Under the pieces are notes generated by a model that did not search any database, was not told where the DNA came from, and saw only the letters and a program-made list of their open reading frames with translations. Source: Linyphia triangularis (taxonomy: Eukaryota; Arthropoda; Arachnida; Araneae; Linyphiidae). From it: DNA of 64,000 bases. The DNA lies in the NCBI GenBank assembly GCA_963978545.1, contig OZ021721.1, forward strand, positions 101,830,866-101,894,865, written 5' to 3'. Of the stretch, positions 41,185 through 52,904 are shown one piece after another. Made by a program: the position numbers and the translations under genes. Numbering within the stretch: position 1 is the stretch's first letter; each line of letters starts with the position of its first letter.

Positions 41185-42306
41185 GAATCAGAAACCAAGG
41201 GGAAAAAAATTCAAAAAAACAAAAATTAAAAAATATTTAGGAAATCTATTTTTCCTCAAATTGTCCCTAAAAATCCTAAAAGCCAAATTAAAGTCCATAG
41301 CATTACTGCATATACTCTTAATTTTATTTAGTTGTGTATAAAAAATATTTCTAAAAATCTTGAAATTTAAATTGCTATTAAAATTCGAAAGGCAAATAAC
41401 TTCAAAGTTAAAATCCCATCTTTTGTCAAACACCCCAATATTTACTGAATTATCAATTATCTTTAAATTTAAATCGAGAACTGAGCGCTCTTATAATTAT
41501 TATTGTTTTTTGTTTTTTTTAAATCAAACCTTTCAGGTTAATCTCTATAATTTTGTCCAAATAATTGAATTTAAAAATAACTAAGTCATCAATATATCTA
41601 AAAACTTCAATATTATTATATTATAGAAATATCCTTTCGAACATATGTAAGTAATAATCGGCAAAGCCGATAGAAAAGCTATTTCCTATTGGAATTCCTT
41701 TAGTTTGTCAATAAATATTGTTTCCATTAAATAAATAATTTTCAAAACTATTAAATTTGCAAAACTCTAACAATTCTACCTAATTTAAATTAGAGTCTAA
41801 CAAAATTATCAAAAATATCAGAGCAAATATTAATTAAATCATCTTGTGGTATACTGGGGAATAAATTCTCGAAATCAAATGTATGAACAACTCAATGATG
41901 TTATTATTAATAAACTACAAAACCTCCTTATTATTTTTAATCAAGAAATGATTTTCAAACATCTTTACCTTCTCTAAAACAATGCAAAAAAAAAAAAAAA
42001 AAAAAAAGGAAAAAGTTTCTAAGAAAATTATTGTAACAATTTGTAGAGCATGTTACGAAACGAAATTTCAAAGCAGATTTATGAATCTTTACTGTGATAA
42101 GGAAGGATACTTCATGCATGAAATCTTAAACTTAAATTTGTTTGAAAAAGACAAAATCCTGTTATCATATTCCTTTTTGGTCGAATCAACTTTAGCAAAA
42201 GTATAATTAATTTCCTTTATAATCATCAATCATTAAATTTCTAAAAAAAACTCTTGTACATAATACAAAAATTATTAGTAGTTTTATCCACCATGTAATA
42301 ATCCAA
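41185..42306 (-). pseudogene. Reverse transcriptase pseudogene
   Basis: Minus-strand fragments appear in the order of a polymerase. VDKTTNNFCIMYKS (about 42291-42250) is an upstream conserved segment. HTFDFENLFPSIPQDDLI (41883-41830) is palm motif A with the FD catalytic aspartate. GIPIGNSFSIGFADYYL (41695-41645) is the motif B-like segment. FRYIDDLVIF (about 41604-41575) is motif C with both catalytic aspartates. FDKRWDFNFEV..SICSNAMDF lies in a thumb-like region (41430-41270). Frameshifts and stops (for example after FVRL, before QTKGIPIG and after ERIFL) make it non-functional. The F-D-F-x-N-L-x-x-x-I-P and GIPIG patterns resemble Penelope-like/related non-LTR polymerases rather than Ty3/gypsy, but the exact clade is unresolved. 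No endonuclease domain is seen. Plus-strand frames here (41360-41584, 41982-42206) are shadows. Confidence 0.8.
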
Positions 42307-42378
42307 ATTTTATTATTTTATTATTATAGTAGTGGATAAAGCTGCTAATAATTTTTATATTATGTGCAAGAGGTGTTT
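42247..42378. repeat. Palindromic junction of two inverted RT fragments
   Basis: 42247-42291 and 42332-42378 are inverted copies (about 40 of 46 positions match) around a 40-nt AT loop. Each arm encodes the same conserved peptide reading outward: VDKTTNNFCIMYK on the minus strand and VDKAANNFYIMCK on the plus strand. The palindrome therefore marks a head-to-head join of two copies of the reverse transcriptase gene, not a random hairpin. Confidence 0.82.
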
Positions 42379-42609
42379 TTTTGTTGTTTTTTTTTAGAAA
42401 TAATGCAATGCATTTTTGTTGGCGAAAAGTCCTTGAAGGAAATTTTAAATTAAGCCTGGTGGAGTTGAAAGTGTGAAGTCATTTACGAAAACTATTGCTG
42501 TGGTATGGCCCGATCAACTAAAGAGGGAAAGAGCGATTTCACGATGGTCCCGGTGAAGTTCAGTTATGATGGAAAATACAAGATAAATAATATTCTCTTT
42601 GTTGCTGTT

Positions 42610-42790
42610 TTCTTAGCCTAGTGGCAAAGTGGTAGCGCATTGAGCTGCCGCGCCACAGGTTCGCCGTTCGATCCCCGGTTTAAGCAAGGTTGACTCAGCT
42701 TTTCATCCCTTAAGTGGGTTGATCACAAAAGGTAATTTTCATGAATGTTAAATGATGGGGATGAATGAAAGGCTCTTAATATACTCTAAA
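42610..42790 (+). mobile_element. tRNA-derived SINE (family D)
   Basis: Tandem box A-like words TAGCCTAGTGG (from about 42614) and AAGTGGTAGCG are followed by box B CGTTCGATCCCC (42665-42676). A unique body follows (GTTGACTCAGCTTTTCATCCC..GGGTTGATCAC), and the 3' side is AT-rich. The GC-rich head contrasts sharply with the flanks. The 3' end is set approximately because no clear target-site duplication was found. It shares only the box A words with family A at 7.1 kb. Confidence 0.75.
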
Positions 42791-43194
42791 ATTGAATGAC
42801 CATTTTACATTTAATTCTACATAAAAATTTGCCATGATTATCCAAGCCATTTAAGAATTAACTATTTCAGGAACATTATTTTTATTCTAAAGATTGAGTC
42901 TTACTCTTTAAAATATCCAGCGAGATGTTGCTCTTATACTGGGTTCTTTCTCGAAAAGATAAATGTAGAGAGTAGAGCATATTTTCTTTACAGCAGCGAA
43001 ACGTGAAACCTATGGTAAGTAGCCTTACCTGTTGGACACTCGTGAATGATGGTAGTGTTTAAGATGTAGTGGTAGCTTATTTTGTGGAGAAGGAAAATAT
43101 TTTATGTTTTATCTTTAAGGAAAGATAGAAAGGGTATATTTTTCTTGCTGATGCTGTTGAATTATCTATACTTATGGTCTGCTAATGAATTAGC

Positions 43195-44140
43195 TTAAGG
43201 TACTTGACCACCTTATCAATGTAAAAAATTATTATTTTTTTTTTTTTTTTTTTTGCGTTTTCTCGATCCCTTCCAGTGTTTTATGGTCCAAAGATAGCAG
43301 ATTAACAAATTGAAAGTGAAATTTGTTGATTTTGTGAAATTTTTGAAATTGAAAGATTTTTTAAAAACTATTTGAAAAAAATAGCGAGTAAAAACTTTAA
43401 ACGCGTTTTTCTCGAAACTACTTTTTTTCAAATGGCAGACACTTAATATCCGAAACTACTTAGTCAATTTCAATGATTTTGGTATTGTTTTGTTCGTTGA
43501 GATGTTTTGTATGCCAATTTACCTCATTTTGCCAAAAACATGTAATTATAATATTTTTTTAGCGAAGAATAGTGAAAAACGAGGGTGTCTTTTCAACATT
43601 TTTTCAAACAACCGCCATTTTTGTATTTTTGGCAATTGGTGGTAAATTGTCACGTAAGGTTGGTTGGTTGTTTTCATATTATCTGGCGCCGTCAGCAACA
43701 CGAGGGCTATAATGCTCCGAAACATTCGTCATTAGACAAGCCAACATACATTTACAAACACCCATGCCTAACACGGGACTCGAACCCGCAACCTCGCGGT
43801 CTAGAAGCTAGCACGCTAACCACTATACCGTTTGGTTGGCATTATCACGTAAGGAACTTTTCTTTTGAAGATTCCGTTTTTTTTTTTTTTTTTTTTTTTT
43901 TTTCCCCAAATTTAACCAATCCTGAGATTAACTGTCCGCCGTGGTACACCATTTTTTTTAGGCCTCGATTTTGGCGCCTCCTGTTAAAAATGAAATTGGA
44001 AAAAAAATCAAATATTTTTGTATTTTGTAAGTTTCAAGTAAAAGTTTATAAAAATCATTTAATATCTTATAAAGGTCCTGAAAAAAAAATTATCGAAAAT
44101 GTTGTATTTTTTAGCTTTCCAAGGTGGTCAAGTATCTTAA
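43195..44140. mobile_element. TTAA-type MITE (938 bp) carrying a nested SINE
   Basis: TTAA (43195-43198) then GGTACTTGACCACCTT. The right end is AAGGTGGTCAAGTATC (44121-44136) then TTAA (44137-44140). The TIR is 15/16 identical with a TTAA target duplication, as in piggyBac-type transposition. The interior has long T-runs (43235-43254, 43877-43903) and GTTTTTCTCGAAACTAC, but no transposase. The SINE at 43660-43844 inserted into it later. A 202-codon plus-strand frame (43585-44193) spans the SINE, a T-run and the right TIR, so it is not a gene. Confidence 0.85.
43660..43844 (-). mobile_element. tRNA-derived SINE (family C), full length, 10-bp TSD
   Basis: On the minus strand the head reads GGTATAGTGGTTAGCGTGC (box A) and GCGGGTTCGAGTCCC (box B, 43775-43789), a perfect Pol III box B. 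A body of about 90 bp follows, and it ends in a (CCAA)n-type tail, seen on the plus strand as TTGGTTGGTTG at 43660. TCACGTAAGG flanks it at 43650-43659 and 43845-43854. It is inserted within the TTAA-type MITE, so it is younger than that element. Confidence 0.92.
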
Positions 44141-44519
44141 GTAAGCTAAGTCGACAAAACTGTTTGCTATGGGTTTTGGCAAACTTTATTTAAAAAGGGG
44201 GTTGAATCAATCATCATTTTAAAAGTTTGAAATATACTTTATAACAATGAAAAAATTCAGCAGGGTTCTTAAAATACCTTTAGAAGGGTCATAATATGTT
44301 GAAAACTATGATATTTTATTATACTTCTTTACAAATAGTACAAGTGGATAAAAAGAAAAAAAAATATATCATCCAATAACATACAAGATAAAAAATATTC
44401 TGATGAATAATGATATCCATTGAATATTTGACAGGAAATAAGTCATCTTTAAATATTGAGGAAAGTTAGAAACCATTACCAGACTCTTTTGAAGCCCTTT
44501 AATCCTGAATATTGTAAAT

Positions 44520-44785
44520 TTAACTAAATGAATAAGTTTAAGTGAACAAAGTTGACAAAACTGTTTGCTATGGGCCATATAAAGTTGTTTTGGAAAATAG
44601 AGTTCTGGATGTTTCAGTGAAATAATAATATTTTGAAATACATAGTTTTTTAACGATGAAGAATCCAACCTTAAGTACACTCACTGAATTGATTAGGTTG
44701 GCAAAATTGTTTTCTGAAAAGCCAGATTATATTGCTTTGGGGAATATAGTTCCTGGTACATCAGTAAACAACATTTATTTGAATC

Positions 44786-44790
<5 letters not shown>
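44520..44790. repeat. Diverged repeats around AAACTGTTTGCTATGGG
   Basis: GACAAAACTGTTTGCTATGGG occurs at about 44150-44170 and again at about 44552-44572. A weaker third relative (GGCAAAATTGTTTTCTG) lies at about 44700. The last two are each followed by similar TTGG..AATA..AGTTCTGG / GTTCCTGG..TCAGT words. This gives a degenerate direct repeat of about 155 bp period. Confidence 0.55.

Positions 44791-44817
<27 letters not shown>
44788..44817 (-). repeat. T30 tract
   Basis: Thirty consecutive T (poly(A) on the minus strand), possibly the tail of a retroposed copy. Confidence 0.9.
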
Positions 44818-44822
<5 letters not shown>

Positions 44823-45270
44823 TTGAACACAACCCCAACAATAAATTTGCAACCATTATTTAAAATATTATAAAGCTAAACTAACTGCAAGTCAAAATTT
44901 TAAAATTCTCTGTTGACGATAACCGGTTAAAGTCTAGTATATTTACTAAAAAATTAATTTGAGAATTACAAAAAGTTAATTAAGTGTGTTTATACTAAAA
45001 ATTAATTCTTAATATACCAAATTTACCAACAAAAATATTGAGATTCGAAGCAAAAAATTTAATTTAATGCGAATAAAAAGCATATATTGGTTTTTGAATA
45101 CCTAGTATAGTTCTTTTTATGTTACATAACTTTAGTAAGGCATAATAGCTTGAAATGAAAACAATCGTTCAAAGAAACTATTACAAATTCATTAAAGAAA
45201 AAAAAAACTTTTTGAGAAATTTATTTTTGTCCTTTGATGAATTGGTTGTGTTTCTTTGAGCGATTTTTTT

Positions 45271-45341
45271 CAATTAACCTTATATCGTAAGTTCAATTAA
45301 GCTTATACCGTAAGATTTAATTAAGCTGATATCGTGTAGGA
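45271..45341. repeat. Three short tandem units, 23-25 bp
   Basis: CAATTAACCTTATATCGTAA, CAATTAAGCTTATACCGTAA and AATTAAGCTGATATCGTGTA follow one another directly with a few substitutions each. Confidence 0.75.
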
Positions 45342-45537
45342 CAATATAAAAATTCTATAATTAAGAGTGAAGAATGTTTCAAACTATGAAAATTTACGAA
45401 AACTGAATTGCGTTTGGATTTTTATTAAATTTCTTGTATTTTCTTTTCAATAAAAGCCACGTGCAAGTATTTTATAGTCTAATAAAAGTAACATACAAGT
45501 ATATAACATAGAAGTAACTATTTTTAAGTAACATTAA

Positions 45538-45561
45538 AAGTAACATACAAGTATGTTACTT
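45538..45561. other. 24-bp palindrome next to repeated AGTAACATACAAGTAT
   Basis: AAGTAACATAC, AA, GTATGTTACTT is a near-perfect 24-bp palindrome. AAAGTAACATACAAGTAT also occurs at about 45485, so the palindrome arose within a small direct repeat. Confidence 0.7.
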
Positions 45562-46336
45562 ATAGAATAAAGAAAAAATAACGGAAAGTACAATAGCTGA
45601 AAGTGAATGGTGATACTTTTATTGGATTATATAGAGTTTATAGAATAAAATTTCATCCTAATACAATCATTGCTGCTCTCTAAGATACATTTCGACCAAC
45701 ATATTAATGATAAAAGTTTATACTTTTGTGGATATTTAGTTACTCTTTATTGACATCGAATTTAAGATCAAAATAGTTTCGATCAGAATTCATACCTCAA
45801 CATTTCTTTAAAATAAATTATCTTTAGAGTGCCTTCTTTGATAACAGACATTTTATTGTATGATTGATGCTAAATGTATAAGTAATAAGGCTTTTTTTTT
45901 AAATTTACTTTTATGAATATTTTATTAATGATGTGAAGAAAACATGTATTTTGTGAAAATTTCTGGTTGAAGCCTATGTCTGGTCTTGAAATGTAATTTA
46001 TTAGATAAACGCATATAGAACTCATGAAAACAGATTATAACTTTACTGTTTACAAATTTTCAATTATAATTCATCTTGAAATTGAATTGCAATTACAATT
46101 TCATTTTGAAGAAAAACTGGAAAATGTCCTTGTTAAAAAAAATGGATTTTCAATTCCAGCGCTGATTACCAAAAACAATCTTAAAGAAAACGAACCAGTT
46201 AATAATAGTAGGTTTTCATCAAATCTGCCAGTAAGTGAGTAGTCATTTACTGCAAATCCTTGCAGTTTAAATATTAGCTAAAGGTGAAGAACGTTTGGCA
46301 CATTTTTGGCTTCTTTAGGATGCCAAATCATAATCA

Positions 46337-46551
46337 TACAGGGTGTCCACAAATTAGTCAGGCAATGGAGTTCAAATACATCTGAATAACTCTTAATAAC
46401 TAGGTATTATAAACCATTATGTTTCTCCAATTAATTTATATTCACCATGTCATTCTATATGCAAAAAAAAATTGTTTATTATGCATTGCTATTAAGAGTT
46501 ATACAGATCTATTTTAACTCCATTACCCAACTAATTCGTGGACACCTTGTA
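46337..46551. mobile_element. mariner-type MITE with ~60-bp TIRs
   Basis: TA-CAGGGTGTCCACAAATTAG at the left (46337) matches the reverse complement of the right end, CTAATTCGTGGACACCTTG-TA (to 46551). Similarity continues inward about 60 bp through ATGGAGTT..AATA..ATCTG..ATAACTCTTAATA. TA flanks both ends. At 211 bp without a transposase it is non-autonomous. The CAGGGTGTCC start is common in mariner-type elements (family knowledge). Confidence 0.88.
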
Positions 46552-48044
<1,493 letters not shown>

Positions 48045-48620
48045 GATGCTGAGGTCTCATATCTGATGCCCAGTAATTAAAAAGCACAGAATTTTCCATT
48101 AATTGAGGAACATTTCTATTAAACAAAGGAAATGATTGCCCAATAAAAGGAAAAAATATGTATTCTTTTAGATAGTCCTCAATAGTCCTAGACACTACGC
48201 AGGTGCTAGAATCCGCTTTAAAAACAATAGCAAGAAGCAAAAATTAAAGCAAGAAAAATAGTTTCAAAATGGCATATGTGCTTTGCTTTTTTTCTGTGAA
48301 TCTACACCTTTTTCTTAATTTTTACAGCCAGGTGTAAAATAGATGCTAAGGTCTCATATCTGATGCCCAGTAATTAAAGATCAAATAATTTTCCATTAAT
48401 TGAGGAACATTTCCATTAAACACAGGAAATAATTGTCCAATAAAAGTAAAAAATATTTCTTCGTTTACCTAGTCCTCAATAGTCCTAGACACTACGCAGG
48501 TACAAGAATCCGCTTTAAAAACAATAGACTTAAAAAGAAGAAAAATAGTTTCAAAATGGCATATGTTCTTTGCTTTTTTCTGTGAATCTACTCCTTTTTT
48601 TAATTTTTAAAGCCAGGTGA
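48045..48620 (-). repeat. 297-bp tandem duplication with shared minus-strand frame
   Basis: Units at 48045-48341 and 48342-48620 are about 88% identical. On the minus strand copy 1 keeps 71 codons open (48240-48025), including FKADSSTCVVSRTIEDYLKE.. and NVPQLMENSVLFNYWASD. The same frame in copy 2 reads FKADSCTCVVSRTIED, stop, then ..NVPQLMENYLIFNYWASD before a second stop. Most base changes between copies alter the amino acid, so there is no sign of protein constraint after duplication, yet the composition (W, M, P, D, Q) looks protein-like. It may be an exon or transposon ORF fragment that was duplicated and is decaying. Family not recognised. Confidence 0.7.
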
Positions 48621-48829
48621 TGCAACCCTTATGCCCTCCTACTGGCGCCTATCTAGCCGCATCTAATTTTTGAAACTACTTAAGATACAAAAATAATCTA
48701 ATTTTAAATGAGATTAATGACACCTGATTAAAATGAAAGTGATTCCACTCTAATAGAAAGCACTCTTTTTACAAGTAGTGACAGTTTAAATCCGCAATTT
48801 TACTGATGGCACACTTGTTTTATACTCTG

Positions 48830-49520
48830 CGTCATTCCATCTTCAAAATAAGGCATATTTAAAGCATCGTAAGTAATTTCGCGATGATTCCCTCTGACGC
48901 CTCTCTCCTAAACACGCGTAACTTTCACCACTGATTTATAACTAGGTCGTATTTCCACCAATAACTTAATGATGAATGCTGCTTGAGTGTGAATAAGTCA
49001 TACTTCCCAGTGATTAATAGCCCGGAATATTACCTCGAGTACCGCCCATCTTTTTGCATAATACCTCGAAAACGATAAAGACAATTAAGAGCCTTCTTAC
49101 CGAGTCACCGAATATAATTAAATATAATTACTCTGATTCGAAAGTTGTAAAGCTCAAAAGATGATGCGCATTTTCTTTCTCGCTTTCAGAAAAGATTTAT
49201 TGTAGGAAATATCGAGGGATGATTAACCATCAATAGAAAGAATTTGCATATTAAGAATAAATTAAAACATAAAGCGACACTGGGGAAAGATTAATCTTAC
49301 TTAACTGTGAGAAAGGCCAATCACTACCCCGTACGGAATCGCTTCATAAATATCACGTCGTCATCTTTTCGTCGAATAATTAAAAAAGCATTTTCCGAAA
49401 CCTCGAGTCATTTCCGAAAAACAATCGTGATATTGAATGGGAAAAAGAAAATGCGGAGCCCCTAAAAGCTTTGTTAAGTGATCCCATTGGAATAAGTAGA
49501 AAGGAAATTAAATGTTTCCG
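48830..49520. promoter_or_regulatory. Putative regulatory block (dense TF-like motifs)
   Basis: This stretch is GC-richer, repeat-free and complex, unlike the DNA around it. It contains an exact POU octamer ATTTGCAT (49242-49249), the 12-bp palindrome AAGATTAATCTT (49287-49298, two GATTA homeodomain-type sites head to head), GATGATTAACCATCAAT (about 49219), several CCTCGA and TTTCCGAAA words, and CGTCGTCATC. No frame is open for more than about 30 codons. A candidate enhancer or conserved non-coding element. The motifs are seen; the function is inference. Confidence 0.35.
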
Positions 49521-49860
49521 TTTTTAACTTTGCTAAGTGTTTTCGTTTATTTGAGTGCGGTAAATATTTCATTCCAAAAGAAACTATTATTTTCTTACGT
49601 TAATGTCAGGATTGGTTTGTGTAATTATTGGATATTAAATTTGTATTGCTGTTTCTCTGTCTATGTATAGTTCAAATTAACTAATACATCAATTGTTTTC
49701 AGACACACGTTAATATTTTCGTTTGAGGTTTTAAATGCAGTTTATATTTTATCTCAATATACATTAAGAGTGGTAATTTTTCTTACTACTAATTCTTTTA
49801 AAACCTTAGTACCATTTTAAAATATTACTTGATAAAAATAATTGCTGAATAATACTTAAG

Positions 49861-49992
49861 GTTGGTTGTATTCAGATTATCTGGCACCGTCAGCAAAACG
49901 AGGGCAATAATGCGCCGAATCATTCGTCATTAGACAAGCCAACATACATTTACAAACACCCATGCCTAACAAGGGACTCGAACCCGCAACCT
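49861..49992 (-). mobile_element. 5'-truncated SINE (family C) with 13-bp TSD
   Basis: About 90% identical to the body of the SINE at 43660-43844, including the GGTTGGTTG tail side and the box B (GGGACTCGAACCCGC). It stops just beyond box B, so the tRNA half with box A is missing. AATAATACTTAAG flanks it exactly at 49848-49860 and 49993-50005. A perfect duplication around a 5'-truncated copy indicates incomplete reverse transcription during insertion, not later deletion. Confidence 0.93.
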
Positions 49993-50005
49993 AATAATAC
50001 TTAAG

Positions 50006-52904
50006 AGTTTGTATATGTTACTGTATGGAAACCCTTAAAACACTAAGAGGCATGCAATCTATTTCTAAATTATTTCATTTAACATCAACACTTTAAAAGC
50101 AATATTTCATGAAAAAACTGAAATAATAATAAGCTGAATTAATAAAATATAGCACAGTATTTATAAAAAACTGATTACGTATAGATATCTAATCGAAGTA
50201 TTTTGTTCTGTAACTTCTTTATAAAAACGCTACCGTATTTCTAACCATTCCACGATCAAAGACTTACATTATAATCAATGTATTAGATGTCGACAGCTAA
50301 AACTATTTTTTTAATGAAATCCACCAATTTTGTTAAAAAAAATTACTTCCAAACCTGTTTTTATAAAAATATACCACGTTTTATAAATGGCTTTTGTCAT
50401 AAACTAACAAAATTAGGCATCAAGGTAAAAAATATTAAAACAAGTTAAAAACCAAGGTTGATTTTTTAAAAAAAATATATTATAATAATGTATAAACTTG
50501 CTGAAGTTATTAATGTTGCCAAATAGCTGTTGTCCAGCATTTTCTGGTACAAATTGGTTCAATTGATTGCAAGTTCTGACCATACCTTTTTTCCATCCTT
50601 ATCCTCGATTCTATATGAACTAGAAGGCTTCAGAATGAAATTATGTTCCTGATTATCTAGCTAAGTCAAGAAGATACGCATCGAAAAAAACCTCGGTTCA
50701 AAGTTAGTGTGTATATCTTAATGACGGTTGATAAGAAAATTAGTCAATTGATATTTTAGGATTTTTCTTTGCTAGTAAATTGCAATTATGGTTCCACTTA
50801 ATGTCTTTTAAAAATCATAAAAATAATTTTCCAACGGATTTGAAAAATTCAATCCATATATATTAAGTAATCTAAATAAAAAAGGTATTGGATAAAAAGT
50901 CATTGTTTTTAACTATTTCAAAGTCATCTTTAATGGGTTGAGTTTCAAACATACTCCTTTAGGAGTGGGAAAGAAATATAGTGGTTTTTCGAACTCTCAT
51001 GTCAACTTCCTCTTGTTTTGAAAGTCAAGTGCGCAAAAGCTCATTAGTATCTAAATACGACTGTAGATTTTTAATTTAAAAAAAAAAACAAAAAAAAAAC
51101 ACTCACGGACACTCTTTTTGGTAAATGTAGACATACGCTTCTAAAAACTACGTTTGTTAATACTTTTGGATATCAATTTTCTGTAAATTTTGTTCTCCAA
51201 AATTATACAAGATTTGAACTTTCCTGTGATTGAAAAATATGTATTGTAAAAAGTGGCATACGCTATTAAATTGTAAAAATGGACCTATTTAGAATTGAAC
51301 TATTATTTTGGCTACTTGCAAAGGCTATATTATCAAACAGTTGCTTTACTTTGAACAATAAGTCAACCAAAGTAACTCAAGAAAACTAGTCTTCTTTATA
51401 TGAATAACACAAATGCTACGTTTTGAATATAAATGTATATTTAAAGAAACGCGAGTTTTTAAAAGTGCCCAACTCTAAACGCAAGCAAGACATAGATGTT
51501 TCTTTTGAAAAAAAAAAAAAATGCAGTTAAATCCTTTCCGCGAATCACAAAGCTTCCCAAAATGAAATTGTTATGCAACTGGAACGGTTTCCATTTTCAC
51601 TCGGCTTTAAGCCTTTTAAAACATGTCAAATCCAAAACGCGAAATTAAATTGATTTGTTGGAACGCTTTTTCGATATTTTTCTTTGAAAACTTTTGCAAG
51701 TGTTGGAAATGCTCAAAATAATAGGGAAAGTCACCAAATAATAAATGATTTTCCTTAAAGCGTAGGTAACTTGGGTACGCATTTCCTTAAAGCTTAAAGT
51801 AGGTATTTGATTCACGATGTGAATTTTTCTTTGTTTTAACTAAAATAATGTAAAAAAAGTTTTATCGTATACATGAGGAAGTCAAAATAAAAAATTATAA
51901 ATAGTTAAAAGAAACTGAATTTTTTTATTTTGTTTGAAGGTTATTAATATCAGATAGTATATCAGTAGTTGATAGACAGATGAGATTGTAGCTAATTTGA
52001 GGAAGTATCAAACTTTTTATATAAAAAAAAAATTGAACTTTGTAACACAGAAAAATAAATTCCCTATTATAAATAATATGCTTGAAAACATAAATTAAGA
52101 ACAATATTTTTCGATTGTTCAGAACCTTTTCTGATGATTCAGTTTTTTACCTCTCCGTGTAATATTTATCCAAGCTACATTTGGTCATGCAGGATAAAGT
52201 GAAAAACAAATAACTTATTGTAATTAGAGTTCTTGTTTTACGTGAATTATCTCGTATTGAGTAGGTGTTTGTGTTTTATATTAATATCAGTTATACTTTA
52301 AAATTAGAGTCATACAAAAACCTAATGGAAAAATATTCATATAAAATGTTACTGTTAAAGACACCATCAGGCACATTTTTTTTTCAATTAATTGATGGAA
52401 ATTAACTTCCATCTCGCTAACACACCAATTGAAAAAATCCCTCTAAATTTGATTTTGCAATATTTACTAATTTACAACCCAAGAAAAGGTTAACTAAATG
52501 GTGAACTGTTTTAGGTTGGGGGGGGGGTCTCTCATTTTTGTATGTCACTTAATCAACAACTTAATTGATGGGAGTAAATTTATTGATTGATGGGAGTAAA
52601 TTTAATGACGACTGCATGTGGTTTACCAATGAGGTCATTTTTCATTTGGATGGATTCATAACTAAACAAAACTGGTGAATATGGAGTACTAAAAACCCGT
52701 ATGTTTGTCTTGCAGACAGATTGCAATACTCAAAAGTGATCCTTTAGGCTGTACTATCCAGCTCTAGAGGTGAAGAAAAAACATCTCATAACTTTCGGTT
52801 ACACTATGATATTGGTCATTGCAATAAATTTATGGTATTACTTACCATTTTAAAATTTTCACACTCATTCAAATAAAGATGACCATTTTGACGATATTTT
52901 TTAC
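50006..52904. other. AT-rich sequence, some complex patches
   Basis: No gene called. The patch 51450-51830 is less AT-rich and has a direct repeat of TTTCCTTAAAGC (about 51751 and 51782). Tandem TTGATGGGAGTAAATTT copies lie at about 52565 and 52588. G10 occurs at 52518-52527. Confidence 0.5.

Larger units (their letters stand above)
40008..42562. mobile_element. Inverted-repeat-bounded retroelement remnant
   Basis: 40008-40110 and 42450-42562 are inverted copies. The best block is CCATCGTGAAACCGCTCTTT (40024-40043), read in reverse as AAAGAGCGATTTCACGATGG (42528-42547), with weaker match extending to a TCAACT..C / AGTTGAAAG word. Between them lie the reverse transcriptase pseudogene, an A22 run (41986-42007) and a palindromic junction. 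Complex inverted and tandem partial copies are common for Penelope-like elements (family knowledge). Whether this is one element or two insertions is inference. Confidence 0.6.
44818..46336. other. AT-rich sequence with small repeats
   Basis: No gene called. A 72-codon frame at 46024-46242 is AT-driven. Short tandem units occur at 45271-45341 and a palindrome at 45538-45561 (listed separately). Confidence 0.5.

Noticed and set aside
43585..44193. 202-codon plus-strand frame
   Set aside because: It crosses an antisense SINE, a T27 run and the right end of a MITE, so it is open by chance.
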